DNA of 64,000 nt from the NCBI GenBank assembly GCA_964468495.1, contig CAYXTI010000026.1, forward strand, positions 1 to 64,000, in the 5' to 3' direction. Position 1 is the stretch's first letter, and each line of letters opens with the position of its first letter. Of this stretch, positions 40,779-50,836 are shown in pieces. This DNA comes from CAYXTI01 sp964468495. Lineage in GTDB: Bacteria; Pseudomonadota; Alphaproteobacteria; Rickettsiales; Rickettsiaceae. Below the pieces are notes generated by a model that was not told the origin of the DNA, made no database searches, and worked only from the letters and a program-made list of their open reading frames with translations. Both the position numbers and the translations under genes were made by a program.

Positions 40779-41708
40779 TTAAAAACTAGCCCTATATAAC
40801 CGATCATTAATAGCTAACCCTACTCCTTCTTTAGGAATAGGTGCTACAGCAATTGTATTTATATCATATAACATAGCATAATGATCTAAAATATATAAAT
40901 AATTAAATAAATTTTGAGCTGCTTCAATTAGATTTCCCTTAGAGCTAAGATTCATACTTCCTTCTCTATATAGCATACTGCTAGAAAAATTAAGTCCAAT
41001 TTCTCTATCTTCTAAAGATATAGCATTTAATCTTAGCTTTGTTGTAGGAGCATAGTGCTTAAACATCATTCCTGGCGCCTTAATTACTGATAAAGAACTA
41101 GCTTTTTCTAAAGTAGTTCCTAACACATGTTCAATTTCCTCTGGAGAAATAAAACCCAAACGTAAAATGCTAGGAATAGTAGAAGATATATCTACTATTG
41201 AAGACTCAATTCCATATTGGCAACAATCCAATGATTGGATAATAGGAATCTCATTATTAAATTCTGTTAATATCTGTGCAGCATTAGTTACACTTAATTT
41301 TCCTGACCTATTAGCACTAGGAGCTGCTATAGGACAATTACTATGAGCAATTAAATCTAGGGCAACACTGTTGGCTGGTATTCTAATTGCTACAGTTTTT
41401 AAATTAGCAGTTACACATGGTGCTAATAAATTACTTTTTTTTGCAAGCAATACTAAAGTTATAGGTCCTGGCCATAATTTTGATAATTTATCAGCATATT
41501 CATTAAACTCTACTATTTCTTTTGCTTGCTCTATGCTTGCAACATGAACTATCAAGGGGTTATTTGCGGGTCTCCCTTTAAGTTTAAATATTTTCTGACA
41601 TGCTAATTCATTATAAGCATTTGCTCCTAAACCATAAACTGTTTCAGTAGGAAAAGCTACTACTGAACCTGATTTTATTAAGCTCACTGCTTTATCTAGC
41701 TGAATCAT
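40779..41708 (-). CDS. tsaC: L-threonylcarbamoyladenylate synthase (TsaC/Sua5)
   Basis: This enzyme makes threonylcarbamoyl-AMP from threonine, bicarbonate and ATP for the t6A modification of ANN-reading tRNAs. The 309-aa protein has the YrdC domain with GSVVAFPTETVYGLGA, KLKGRPANNPLIVHV and SANRSGKLSVT (residues about 15-185), and a Sua5-type C-terminal domain with the linker APGMMFKHYAPTTKL. This makes it the long Sua5-like form. The ATG at 41708 fits the family; an in-frame TTG 15 bases upstream is less likely. Confidence 0.94.
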   Translation of the reverse strand: MIQLDKAVSLIKSGSVVAFPTETVYGLGANAYNELACQKIFKLKGRPANNPLIVHVASIEQAKEIVEFNEYADKLSKLWPGPITLVLLAKKSNLLAPCVTANLKTVAIRIPANSVALDLIAHSNCPIAAPSANRSGKLSVTNAAQILTEFNNEIPIIQSLDCCQYGIESSIVDISSTIPSILRLGFISPEEIEHVLGTTLEKASSLSVIKAPGMMFKHYAPTTKLRLNAISLEDREIGLNFSSSMLYREGSMNLSSKGNLIEAAQNLFNYLYILDHYAMLYDINTIAVAPIPKEGVGLAINDRLYRASF

Positions 41709-41841
41709 ATCACAATGCAACAAGATAAAATATCAGCTCTTTTCATTTTGTCCATAACTTACTTATCTTTAATAGCCTTTTAATATTAGAAATAGATAAA
41801 GTTTATTTTATTTAACTTATTTAATATAAAAATATTATAAA

Positions 41842-43857
41842 CTATAAAAAATCAAATTTTACGATTTTATTACATAATTCTCTTACCTTATTTACTAATA
41901 ATAATCGGTTGTTAGTAACTAAAGAGTCATTAACTATTAACATAACATTATTAAACAATTTATCAATAGGATCTTGTAACTCTGCTAATAATGATAAAAC
42001 TTGTATGTAATCATTGTTAGATAATAAATCGTCAATCTTATATTCAACAATACTAATATTATTAAATAAATTATGTTCATATTGAGAACTAAACAAATTT
42101 ATATTGAGATTACCTTTAACCCTTCTATTAACAAAAATATTAGTAATCCGTTTGTATAATAAAAGTAATTTTTTTCCTGCAATGCTTTCTATAAAGGCTT
42201 TTAAAGCACTTAACTTTAGATTAATAGATAATAAATTAGAATCACGTTTTAAATCTACTACTGAATTAACTAAATTCAACTTATAGTAAGATCTAAAATA
42301 ATACTTCAATCTTTCTTCTATAAAATTAACAACTTGCTCTACTTCATCAACTAATACGATCATTTTGTTACTAAAAAGATTACATGCATATTTTACTAAA
42401 TCAACAATATTAATATTAATTTTATTTTCAATGATAATACGGATAATTCCTAACGACTGCCTACGCATTGCATAAGGATCTTTTGAGCTAGTAATAGTTT
42501 CTTTAATCATTATAAGCCCAGATAAACTATCGATTTTATCTGCTATAGCTAAAATAGCAGCAGGACCTATTGGAATAATGTCATTTGGTCCTTTTGGTTT
42601 ATAATGATCTCGAATAGCTAAAGAAATATTGTTACTTTCATTTGCTATCTTTGCATAATAAGCCCCCATAATACCTTGAGTTGAAGGAAACTCATTAACG
42701 ATATAAGATATAATATCACTTTTACATAATAATGCTGCTTCTGCCGCTTGTTTATCATAAAAAAAGCCTGCACATATTTTAGCTAATCTTTCTACTTTAT
42801 CTTTCATTGAACCTAATTTATCATGAAAAATTACTTTATCCAATAATGGTAAATAATTTTTTAATGGTATTTTTATATCTGCATTAAAAAAATATAAAGC
42901 ATCTGCTAATCTAGCTGATAATACTTTTTCATTATCTTTAATAATACGAGAATAATCATCAACAACAATATTAGTAATAAAAATAAAAAATGGAGCTAAA
43001 CTACTATCTTTATTACAAAGACAAAAATATTTTTGTTTATCTCTCATTACCGCTATTATTACTTCATGTGGGATAGATAAAAACCTTGAATCAATTTTTC
43101 CTACTAATATTACAGGATATTCTACTAACCCGGCAACCTCTTGTAATAATTCCTGATCATTTTTTAACATTAGATTCAATTGATTAGCAGCTTGCCTTAT
43201 TTTTAAATTAATATACTGCTCACGCTCATGTCTATCTATTATAACATATCTATCCTCTAATATCTTTTTATAATGCTTAAAACTACTTACTATAATTTTA
43301 GTAGGATACATTATCTTATGACCAAAACTATAATTATTCGCTGTCAAATGACCATATTCAAAAGGGATAACTTGATTATTAAAAAGACACATAATATTTC
43401 TTAATGGACGTACCCACTTTATATCATAATTTTTCCATCTCATTGATTTTGGCCATACATATTCAGAAATTGGCTGAGCTAAAGTACTCTTGAGTATTTT
43501 AAATGTATTTTGTTCTAAAATTTTCTTTTGTAAAAAATAAAACTGTTTATTTTTAATAACCTTTATTATTAAATTTTTAACAGTTACATTATATGAATAA
43601 CAAAAAGATTCTATTACTTTTTTTTCTGAATCTATAGAAGGACCTTTTATTTCAATTAATCTAGAAGGTATAATATCTACAACCTCATTGGCATAAATTA
43701 CTAACCTACGAGGACCTACATAGACTAAAAGACTACTAAATCTTATATTTTTGCTATAAAAGTAGTTATTAAAAATATTTTTATATGATATTTCAGCTTT
43801 TTTTTGTATTTTAGCTGGAATCTCTTCACTTAGTAATTCTATTAATAATTGACTCAT
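41842..43857 (-). CDS. glyS: Glycyl-tRNA synthetase beta subunit
   Basis: GlyS is the tRNA-binding beta chain of the alpha2-beta2 bacterial glycyl-tRNA synthetase. The 671-aa protein starts with LLIELLSEEIPAKIQ, a family signature, and has RRLVIYANEV, RWKNYDIKWVRPLRNIMCLF, PLLDKVIFHDKLGSM, the HD-like EFPSTQGIMGAYYA region and RDHYKPKGPNDIIP. The C-terminal DALR-like anticodon domain follows. Length is typical (about 660-690). It lies 26 bases after glyQ on the same strand, the standard order. Confidence 0.96.
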   Translation of the reverse strand: MSQLLIELLSEEIPAKIQKKAEISYKNIFNNYFYSKNIRFSSLLVYVGPRRLVIYANEVVDIIPSRLIEIKGPSIDSEKKVIESFCYSYNVTVKNLIIKVIKNKQFYFLQKKILEQNTFKILKSTLAQPISEYVWPKSMRWKNYDIKWVRPLRNIMCLFNNQVIPFEYGHLTANNYSFGHKIMYPTKIIVSSFKHYKKILEDRYVIIDRHEREQYINLKIRQAANQLNLMLKNDQELLQEVAGLVEYPVILVGKIDSRFLSIPHEVIIAVMRDKQKYFCLCNKDSSLAPFFIFITNIVVDDYSRIIKDNEKVLSARLADALYFFNADIKIPLKNYLPLLDKVIFHDKLGSMKDKVERLAKICAGFFYDKQAAEAALLCKSDIISYIVNEFPSTQGIMGAYYAKIANESNNISLAIRDHYKPKGPNDIIPIGPAAILAIADKIDSLSGLIMIKETITSSKDPYAMRRQSLGIIRIIIENKININIVDLVKYACNLFSNKMIVLVDEVEQVVNFIEERLKYYFRSYYKLNLVNSVVDLKRDSNLLSINLKLSALKAFIESIAGKKLLLLYKRITNIFVNRRVKGNLNINLFSSQYEHNLFNNISIVEYKIDDLLSNNDYIQVLSLLAELQDPIDKLFNNVMLIVNDSLVTNNRLLLVNKVRELCNKIVKFDFL

Positions 43858-43883
43858 CTATGCCCTAACTATAAATACTTTTT

Positions 43884-44756
43884 CTACTTTGATTTGGTTA
43901 TATCTAGCCATTTTTCGCAAACCAATTTTATCATTTTTCTAATCCTAGCAATATATGCTGCTCGCTCTGTTACACTAATTACATTTCTTGAATCTAATAT
44001 ATTAAATAAATGACTAGCTTTAATACAATAATCGTAAGCAGGAATAGGTAAATCTTTTACTATAAGTTCATTACATTGCTGTTCTATATCATTAAAATGT
44101 TTTATTATAATTTTTACATTAGCATATTCTAAATTAAATTTAGAAAACTGTTGCTCAGCTATAAAATCTATATCTCCATATAACAACTTATTTTTATTTT
44201 GCTGACTATTCCAACAAATATTTTTTATTTCATCTACTTCCTGAATATATAAAGCTAATCGTTCTAATCCATAAGTCAATTCACCAACTACTGGTCTACA
44301 ATAAATCCCAGCTATTTGCTGCATATAAGTAAATTGAGATATTTCCATCCCATTACAAACTATTTCCCACCCTAATCCAGCAGCGCCAAGAGTTGGAGAT
44401 TCCCAATCATCTTCAACAAACCTAATATCTTGATCTTTGGGATTAATCCCTAAATACTCTATACTTTTTAAATATAACTCCTGTATATTATCTGGTGATG
44501 GTTTTAAAATTACCTGAAATTGATAATAATGTTGCAATCGATTTGGATGTTCTCCATTTCTGCTATCAGTAGGCCTTCTAGATATCTGAACATATGCAAC
44601 ATTCCAATTTTTTGATCCTAAAGCAGGAAATATTGTTGCAGGATGAAAAGTTCCTGCTCCCATTTCTAAATCATAAGATTGCAAAATAGCACAGCCATAA
44701 TTTTGCCAATACAATTGAAGTTTAAAAATTATTTCTTGAAAAGATAATTTTTCCAC
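43884..44756 (-). CDS. glyQ: Glycyl-tRNA synthetase alpha subunit
   Basis: GlyQ is the class II catalytic chain that activates glycine. The 290-aa protein shows LQLYWQNYGCAILQSYDLEMGAGTFHPAT, YVQISRRPTDSRNGEHPNRLQHYYQFQVI (class II motif 2 region) and VGELTYGLERLALY (motif 3) in full family order. The start codon is GTG at 44756. It is directly upstream of glyS and probably in one operon with it. Confidence 0.96.
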   Translation of the reverse strand: MEKLSFQEIIFKLQLYWQNYGCAILQSYDLEMGAGTFHPATIFPALGSKNWNVAYVQISRRPTDSRNGEHPNRLQHYYQFQVILKPSPDNIQELYLKSIEYLGINPKDQDIRFVEDDWESPTLGAAGLGWEIVCNGMEISQFTYMQQIAGIYCRPVVGELTYGLERLALYIQEVDEIKNICWNSQQNKNKLLYGDIDFIAEQQFSKFNLEYANVKIIIKHFNDIEQQCNELIVKDLPIPAYDYCIKASHLFNILDSRNVISVTERAAYIARIRKMIKLVCEKWLDITKSK

Positions 44757-44967
44757 TAGAGTTATAATATTTCAATTTTTGATAAAAACACTTTTAGTTT
44801 ATACTAAACAAAAAATTTTGTATCTACTCTATAGAGACAAAATAATAAAATGCATGAATTTATATAGTAATCAAGGCATAATAGCATAACTTATCTAAAC
44901 ATTAAAGCTATTGCTTTTATTTCAACACTATAAAAACTCTTAACTTATTGAGAATAAAAAGAGATAA

Positions 44968-46053
44968 TTAAAACTTCCTATTTTTATTATTTAACGACAT
45001 GACATAAGCAATAATTTTTGAAACTTCACCATAATATTCAACAGGAATTTCTTGATCAATTTTTAAATTTTTATATAAAACTTGAGCTAAAGAAGGATTC
45101 TCTACTATAGGAACATTATACTCTTTAGCAATTTTCTTAATTTTTTGTGCTAAAAAATCAAGCCCTTTATATACACATACAGGAGCTGAATTTACTCCTA
45201 CCTCATATTGTAAAACAACTGCATAGTGTGTAGGATTAGTAATAACTACCGTTGATTTAGGTATGATATCAGTAATAATTCTATGTGATTGTTGTTGCCT
45301 TAAGGATTTTATTTTTCTCTTAATTTCTGGGTTACCTTCAGTTTGTTTATTCTCTTCTTGTACTTCCTGTCTAGTCATCTTCATCTGTTGCAAAAAAGTA
45401 TATTTTTGATAACCATAATCTATAATTCCTATGACAGCCATAATTACAGTTATCAATCCTAATATTTTACAAACAGCCATTTTTAACTTTATTAATATGG
45501 CATATACAGAAAACTCTTGATATAATGTAAGATCGCCTATATCAGATCGTATTACAACATAAATAAAAAAAGCAATTATGCTTACTTTTATTATATTTTT
45601 AATAAATTCAACTAAATTTTTTATTGATAATAACCGTTTAAAGCCCGCTATTATAGAAAGTTTAGCAAAATCGAATGTTATTTGTTCAGTAGTAAAAATT
45701 AACTCCCCATGTTGGAAATATATAGAAAAGATAATAGTAAAAAAAATAATAATAAATAAAATCCCAGTGTAAAGTAAAGTTTTCTGTGTTATATAAACCA
45801 ATAAAACATTTATGCTATTATTATTGACTATAATGCTTCCAGCATTTACAATAAAGAATTTTAAACTTACAGCAATATTTTTAATGATAACAGGGATTAC
45901 CCATATCATGGATATAGTAATTAATAAAAATAATAAAAAGTTTGTTATTTCTTTTGATACTGCAACATGCCCCTTTTTTAGGCTATCATCTATCTTTTTT
46001 CTAGAGGGTTGCTCTGTTTTGCTACTTGAATCTTGATTTTCAAAATCAGCCAT
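44968..46053 (-). CDS. flhB: Flagellar biosynthesis protein FlhB
   Basis: FlhB is the substrate-specificity switch of the flagellar type III export gate. The 361-aa protein (ATG at 46053; an in-frame TTG is two codons earlier) has a charged N-terminus with KTEQPSRKKIDDSLKKG, four membrane helices (residues about 35-215) and a cytoplasmic domain with EENKQTEGNPEIK and the autocleavage motif NPTH (about residues 273-276). The intact NPTH suggests that hook-to-filament switching could still work. With flhA at 16342 it shows that the flagellar export gate is retained. It stands alone, divergent from ybeY. Confidence 0.95.
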   Translation of the reverse strand: MADFENQDSSSKTEQPSRKKIDDSLKKGHVAVSKEITNFLLFLLITISMIWVIPVIIKNIAVSLKFFIVNAGSIIVNNNSINVLLVYITQKTLLYTGILFIIIFFTIIFSIYFQHGELIFTTEQITFDFAKLSIIAGFKRLLSIKNLVEFIKNIIKVSIIAFFIYVVIRSDIGDLTLYQEFSVYAILIKLKMAVCKILGLITVIMAVIGIIDYGYQKYTFLQQMKMTRQEVQEENKQTEGNPEIKRKIKSLRQQQSHRIITDIIPKSTVVITNPTHYAVVLQYEVGVNSAPVCVYKGLDFLAQKIKKIAKEYNVPIVENPSLAQVLYKNLKIDQEIPVEYYGEVSKIIAYVMSLNNKNRKF

Positions 46054-46126
46054 AACCAATGCTATAATATTAATTTAATTATATTCATTCTATAACAAAA
46101 AACAATATAACACATTTTAATTTTTT

Positions 46127-46624
46127 ATGAACTTAGTAATAGAAATAGCTCAAGACTATAAAAAATGGAGTAATCATTCTAAAATTAATAAAAAACTAAT
46201 AAAACTAATAACTAAAAAAATTATTATAAAGCATAAAATTTTTTCTCAAATACAAAATATAGAGCTATCTATACTACTTACAAATTGTAATAATATAAAA
46301 TTTCTAAATAAAAAATTTAGACAAAAAGAAGAAGATACTAATGTATTATCATTCCCAAATATAGAGATATACTCAAAGCATATGCTTGCTTTACCTATAA
46401 ATAAAGATTATATATTTCTTGGTGATATAGCATTCTCTTACCAAAAAATTTATACAGAATCTAATAAAAACTCTATTTCTTTTATAAATCATTTTAAACA
46501 TCTCCTAGTTCATGGTATATTACACTTGCTTGGATATAATCACTTAGAGGATAAGGATGCAGAGATAATGCAAACTATGGAAATTAAGATTCTCCAGAAT
46601 CTTAATATACCTTCTCCTTATTAA
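46127..46624 (+). CDS. ybeY: Endoribonuclease YbeY
   Basis: YbeY is a metal-dependent RNase involved in 16S rRNA 3'-end maturation and ribosome quality control. The 165-aa protein shows the LNKKFRQKEEDTNVLSFP segment and the zinc site HGILHLLGYNH (H-x3-H-x5-H), about residues 129-139, followed by DAEIM. Length is standard. It is followed by a CorC/TlyC-type CBS protein, the conserved ybeY-corC neighbourhood. Confidence 0.94.
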   Translation: MNLVIEIAQDYKKWSNHSKINKKLIKLITKKIIIKHKIFSQIQNIELSILLTNCNNIKFLNKKFRQKEEDTNVLSFPNIEIYSKHMLALPINKDYIFLGDIAFSYQKIYTESNKNSISFINHFKHLLVHGILHLLGYNHLEDKDAEIMQTMEIKILQNLNIPSPY

Positions 46625-46690
46625 TAAATAATTACATCTACATCTTAATGATAAAAAAAGTAAATTATAAAATATTTGATCTTCCTAAAT

Positions 46691-47530
46691 ATGATTAAGA
46701 CTTTTTCTTTTGTAAAATCATTTATAATAAAAAACTATTATTCTATCCTTAGAAGAGCAAATAAAAATATAAACCTAACCTCTTCTTTAACTACTGATAA
46801 TCATGAAGAAAAAGAAATGGCAATCAACTTCTTTTCTTTCTTTAATAAAACAGTAAATAACATAATGGTCCCTAGATCAAATATCATAGCAGTAAAATAC
46901 GATATTAGTGCTAGTAAATTATATAAATCAATTGTTGCACAATCTCATTCTCGAATCTTAGTATATAAAACAACTCTGGATAAAATTATTGGATTTATAC
47001 ATGTAAAAGATATACTTAAAACAATAATAAATAATGATAACTATGATATTAATACTTTAATAAGAAAACACATCATCACCCACGATTCTATGAAATTAAT
47101 AGATTTACTTAAACTAATGCGTCAACAACGTACTCATATTGCTGTAGTAGTTGATGAATATGGTGGTACCGATGGTATAGTAACTATTGAAGATATTATT
47201 GAAAAAATTGTAGGACGTATTGACGACGAACATGATGAATCTATGCAAAATAATAATTATAAAATTATAAAAAAGGGGATAATCATAGCGAATGCTCGAT
47301 TACAAGTAGAAGAACTTGAAAATATACTATCAATAAAACTAAAGGACCAATATATAAACTGCGATACTATAGGAGGAATAATTATATCTAAATATGGTGC
47401 TGTCCCACCTAAAAATGAAATAATTACAATTTGCCCTCAAATAAAAACAGAAATTATAGATGCTACTCCTAGAACAATTAAAAAAATTAAAATTATTTGT
47501 AATGATGGTAATGCAAAGATTAAAGATTAA
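46691..47530 (+). CDS. tlyC: CBS-domain protein of the CorC/TlyC (hemolysin C) family
   Basis: The 279-aa protein consists of two CBS domains (about residues 55-180) and a C-terminal CorC_HlyC domain (about 200-275). Visible segments are VNNIMVPRSNIIAV, LVYKTTLDKIIGFIHVKDIL, THIAVVVDEYGGTDGIVTIEDIIEKIVG and YINCDTIGGIIISKYG. It lacks the N-terminal membrane (DUF21/CNNM) domain, as in TlyC of Rickettsia, described as a hemolysin, and E. coli CorC (YbeX), linked to ribosome function. The adjacent ybeY favours the latter role. ATG 46691 is preferred to the in-frame TTG at 46676. Confidence 0.92.
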   Translation: MIKTFSFVKSFIIKNYYSILRRANKNINLTSSLTTDNHEEKEMAINFFSFFNKTVNNIMVPRSNIIAVKYDISASKLYKSIVAQSHSRILVYKTTLDKIIGFIHVKDILKTIINNDNYDINTLIRKHIITHDSMKLIDLLKLMRQQRTHIAVVVDEYGGTDGIVTIEDIIEKIVGRIDDEHDESMQNNNYKIIKKGIIIANARLQVEELENILSIKLKDQYINCDTIGGIIISKYGAVPPKNEIITICPQIKTEIIDATPRTIKKIKIICNDGNAKIKD

Positions 47531-47680
47531 ATATTTTAGCTATAAATATCTAATATTATTAGATTCCCATGACTTATAAAAAATAAATTTTTTATTTATC
47601 TTTAAAATTAGATTTAAGTTAGATAACAACTAAAATTAATAACAATATAATGCAGTAAAAAACTATACAGTGTAAAGCTT

Positions 47681-47962
47681 ATGTATAATATCATTCCTGT
47701 TAATATCGATATATATTTTATCTCTAATATAGTTGGTCTTATTGGTGCTACATTAGTTATAATAGTTTATTTTTTTCTACAAGCAGGTTATGTTACTGCA
47801 AGATCCAACCTTTTTTTACTAGCTAATTGTCTAGGATCTATAATGCTAATTTTTTCACTTTACTTTCATTGGAATTTATCATCCTTTATCATAGAAATAA
47901 TGTGGTTATCAGTATCAATATATGGTATATATAAAAAAATAATATCAAAAACATCTAGGTAA
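47681..47962 (+). CDS. CBU_0592-type small membrane protein
   Basis: The 93-aa protein has three hydrophobic helices. The pattern IVGLIGATLVIIVYFFLQ, then N-x-L-x-x-x-G-S, then NLSSFIIEIMWLSVSIYG matches the CBU_0592-like family of bacterial integral membrane proteins of unknown function. It stands alone between tlyC and ychF. Confidence 0.6.
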   Translation: MYNIIPVNIDIYFISNIVGLIGATLVIIVYFFLQAGYVTARSNLFLLANCLGSIMLIFSLYFHWNLSSFIIEIMWLSVSIYGIYKKIISKTSR

Positions 47963-48078
47963 AAATACTATAAATGATACTATTCAAGCTACTTAATAAA
48001 AAGATACTAAATCAATATATAAACAATATTTCATTCTTATATAACTAAGAACATTCTTAATTAAGAATAAAAATAATT

Positions 48079-49176
48079 TCAAACATTAAACCTAAAATTA
48101 ATGATATCTCCATCTTGTAAAACATATTCCTTGCCTTCTATTCTCATTTTACCCATAGATTTTACATTAACCTCACTTCCTAAGCTAATATAATCACTAT
48201 AAGAAATAACCTCAGCTTTAATAAATCCTTTCTTAAAGTCAGAATGAATAATTCCAGCTGCTTCACGAGCACATATTCCTTTTTTAAAAGTCCATGCTCT
48301 AGATTCTTTAGGTCCTACAGTAAAAAAAGATTCTAACTTAAGTAAACTATAACAAACCTTAATAATACGATTAAGCCCAGGCTCTTTAATTCCCATCAAA
48401 TTTAAAAAACTATATTTTTCATCCTCTGATAATGAAGAAATCTCTGACTCAAATTTAGAACAAACTGCTATTACTGTAGCATTATCTAAACTAGCTTTTT
48501 GTACCACCTTTTTAGAATAATCATTTCCTTGTTTTATATCTTGCTCTAATACATTACATACATATAGTACAGGTTTAGATGTTAGCAATTGTAAAGATTC
48601 TAAGTCCTTACTATTATACTTTTTTTCAACTATAGTTCGTACTGATATACCTGATTGTAACAAGTCACGACATTGTTCTAAAAAATCTATCTGACTATTT
48701 ATGGTTTTATCCTTTACCTTTGTTTTTTGTAATAAATTACTAATACGTTTATTAATAAAATCTAAATCAGCTAACATCAATTCTGTTTCAATTATTTCAA
48801 TATCCTTAATAGGGTCTATATGATTATAGACATGAATAATATCATTATCCTCAAAACACCTAACTACATGTATTAATGCATCAACCTCCCTTATATTTGC
48901 TAAAAATTTGCTTCCTAAACCTTCCCCTTTACTTGCTCCTTTTACTAATCCAGCTATATCTACAAACTGAATAGTGGTATTAATAACCTTATTAGATTGT
49001 GCTATTTTAGCTAATTTTTCTAATCTACTATCAGGAACTGATACTATACCAATATTTGGATTAATAGTACAAAAAGGATAGTTTTCTGCTGCAACTGCTG
49101 AATGTTTATTTAAAGCATTAAATAATGTAGATTTTCCTACATTAGGTAATCCTATAATTCCACATTTTAAAGCCAT
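48079..49176 (-). CDS. ychF: Redox-regulated ribosome-binding ATPase YchF
   Basis: YchF/Ola1 is an Obg-related P-loop protein with ATPase activity that binds ribosomes and affects stress responses. The 365-aa protein has the G1 motif GLPNVGKST (residues 9-17), [21 protein letters not shown], a coiled-coil insert, [17 protein letters not shown] G4 region, and the C-terminal TGS domain with [22 protein letters not shown]. Length and order are standard. Confidence 0.96.
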   Translation of the reverse strand: MALKCGIIGLPNVGKSTLFNALNKHSAVAAENYPFCTINPNIGIVSVPDSRLEKLAKIAQSNKVINTTIQFVDIAGLVKGASKGEGLGSKFLANIREVDALIHVVRCFEDNDIIHVYNHIDPIKDIEIIETELMLADLDFINKRISNLLQKTKVKDKTINSQIDFLEQCRDLLQSGISVRTIVEKKYNSKDLESLQLLTSKPVLYVCNVLEQDIKQGNDYSKKVVQKASLDNATVIAVCSKFESEISSLSEDEKYSFLNLMGIKEPGLNRIIKVCYSLLKLESFFTVGPKESRAWTFKKGICAREAAGIIHSDFKKGFIKAEVISYSDYISLGSEVNVKSMGKMRIEGKEYVLQDGDIINFRFNV

Positions 49177-49320
49177 AACAATCTCTTATTTAATTTTGCT
49201 TAAGTAATATTAACTAATAGCTATTATTATAAATACTATAATAAAATTCACTATCCTCATTTAATAACAACCCTGATCTCCAATTAATAATATATTAACT
49301 TATTTGTAAATAAAAATGCT

Positions 49321-49965
49321 TTAAACATTATTTAAACAAACAGCTAATTTAAAATCTAAAATTTTACTATCTCCTCTTAGTAAAAAATGAAAATTATCTT
49401 TCAATACTTTTAACCTATTAGTTAAAATATCTTTTTCATAAGAACTAAAATTAGCAAGTACAAAATCAGCAACTGCTACATCATTATTAGGTCTTCCTAT
49501 TCCTATCATAACTCTAATAAAATTAGCCCCAATATACTGAGTGATAGATCTAATTCCATTATGCCCTCTGCTGCCTCCTCCAATTTTACATTTAATGTGA
49601 GCAAGCTCTGTTTCAATATCATCTTGTATTACTATTACCTTACTTACTTGTAGATTATAATAATCTACAATTGCTGCAACCGCTACACCTGATATATTCA
49701 TAAAAGTAGCAGGTTTACATAATAATATTTTTATTTTTTCCTTCTGATTAGCATTGAGCTCTAAGTAGTAAGATGTAATATAAGCACTAAATTTTTTATC
49801 ATATCTCCAAGATAAATTATTAAACTCTGCCAAAAAATCAACAGCACAAAAACCTACATTATGCCTAGTATATTTATAACGAACATTATCATTACCCAAC
49901 CCCACAACAAGATAAGTTACTATTGAAACATGATTATTTTTTTGCTGTTTGTTGATCTTTTGCAT
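49321..49965 (-). CDS. pth: Peptidyl-tRNA hydrolase
   Basis: Pth recycles tRNA from prematurely released peptidyl-tRNA. The 214-aa protein has VVGLGN, the catalytic-histidine segment YTRHNVGF, KPATFMNISG, the Asp segment QDDIETELAHIKCKIGGGSRGHNGIRS and IGIGRPN. About 14 extra N-terminal residues precede the family core. The ATG at 49965 overlaps the end of rplY by 32 bases, giving coupling. The next upstream gene, rplY, is the usual partner of pth. Confidence 0.95.
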   Translation of the reverse strand: MQKINKQQKNNHVSIVTYLVVGLGNDNVRYKYTRHNVGFCAVDFLAEFNNLSWRYDKKFSAYITSYYLELNANQKEKIKILLCKPATFMNISGVAVAAIVDYYNLQVSKVIVIQDDIETELAHIKCKIGGGSRGHNGIRSITQYIGANFIRVMIGIGRPNNDVAVADFVLANFSSYEKDILTNRLKVLKDNFHFLLRGDSKILDFKLAVCLNNV

Positions 49966-50557
49966 TTTCTACTGTTGACTCTTCTATCTCCTCTTTACCT
50001 TTTTGACCAATTACAGAGACAATAACTGTATTTGCTTTTTCTAGTAATTTTGCTCCTGAAGGTAAAATTACTTGTAAAGCTTTAATAGGTTTTTTAATAT
50101 TAATTGCACTCACATCCACTTCTAATGCACTAGGTAAATTTTCAATTGGACAACATATTTTAAGCTTTCTTTTTATAATATTAAGGTTTCCTCCTCTTTT
50201 TAAACTCATACTATTTTCTCTATTAGTATAAACAATAGGAACATCTATTTTCTGGTACTTTTTATCTAAAAGAATAAAATCAACATGGGATACTCTATCA
50301 GTAATAGGATGTAATTCAACCATTTTTGGAAGAACCATATATGACTTTTCCTCTATAGAACACTTGATAACTTGAGTAATAAAATGTGGCTTTCTATAAA
50401 ACTTAGTAATAGTTTTTTCTTCTACGGAAATAGCAATAGCTTTACTTTTATTCCCATAAATTATAGCAGGAACCTTATTATTTCTACGTAGAGACCTTGC
50501 TGCCCTTGTTCCTAACTCGTAGCGCATCTCTGCTTTTAGTGGTATTACATTATCCAT
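49934..50557 (-). CDS. rplY: 50S ribosomal protein L25 / general stress protein Ctc
   Basis: L25 binds 5S rRNA. The 207-aa protein is the long CTC-type form: an N-terminal L25 domain (LGTRAARSLRRNNKVPAIIYG) and a C-terminal TL5-like beta domain, ending in a charged Glu/Lys/Gln tail. VSHVDFILLDKK is the family signature. It overlaps pth in the same orientation, a common bacterial pair. Confidence 0.94.
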   Translation of the reverse strand: MDNVIPLKAEMRYELGTRAARSLRRNNKVPAIIYGNKSKAIAISVEEKTITKFYRKPHFITQVIKCSIEEKSYMVLPKMVELHPITDRVSHVDFILLDKKYQKIDVPIVYTNRENSMSLKRGGNLNIIKRKLKICCPIENLPSALEVDVSAINIKKPIKALQVILPSGAKLLEKANTVIVSVIGQKGKEEIEESTVENAKDQQTAKK

Positions 50558-50836
50558 TTGCTTACTCTTATCAACTATTAGTGTTATAACATTTTTTTTA
50601 TTTATATGACCCTAATCAACTTACATATTACTACTTAAATTTAGCAAAATAAGTAAATAAGACCCTCTACCTCTTATCAGCTATTGCCTACCTACATAGA
50701 GACTGAAGTAACCTATAGCTATATACTATTATACCAGGAGATCAAACGTAAAGTTATTTAACAATCCTATCAAGTGCTTTAAAAGCCACTAGTATAAAAT
50801 AAAATCTATAACAATTCAATATTATATTAATTATAT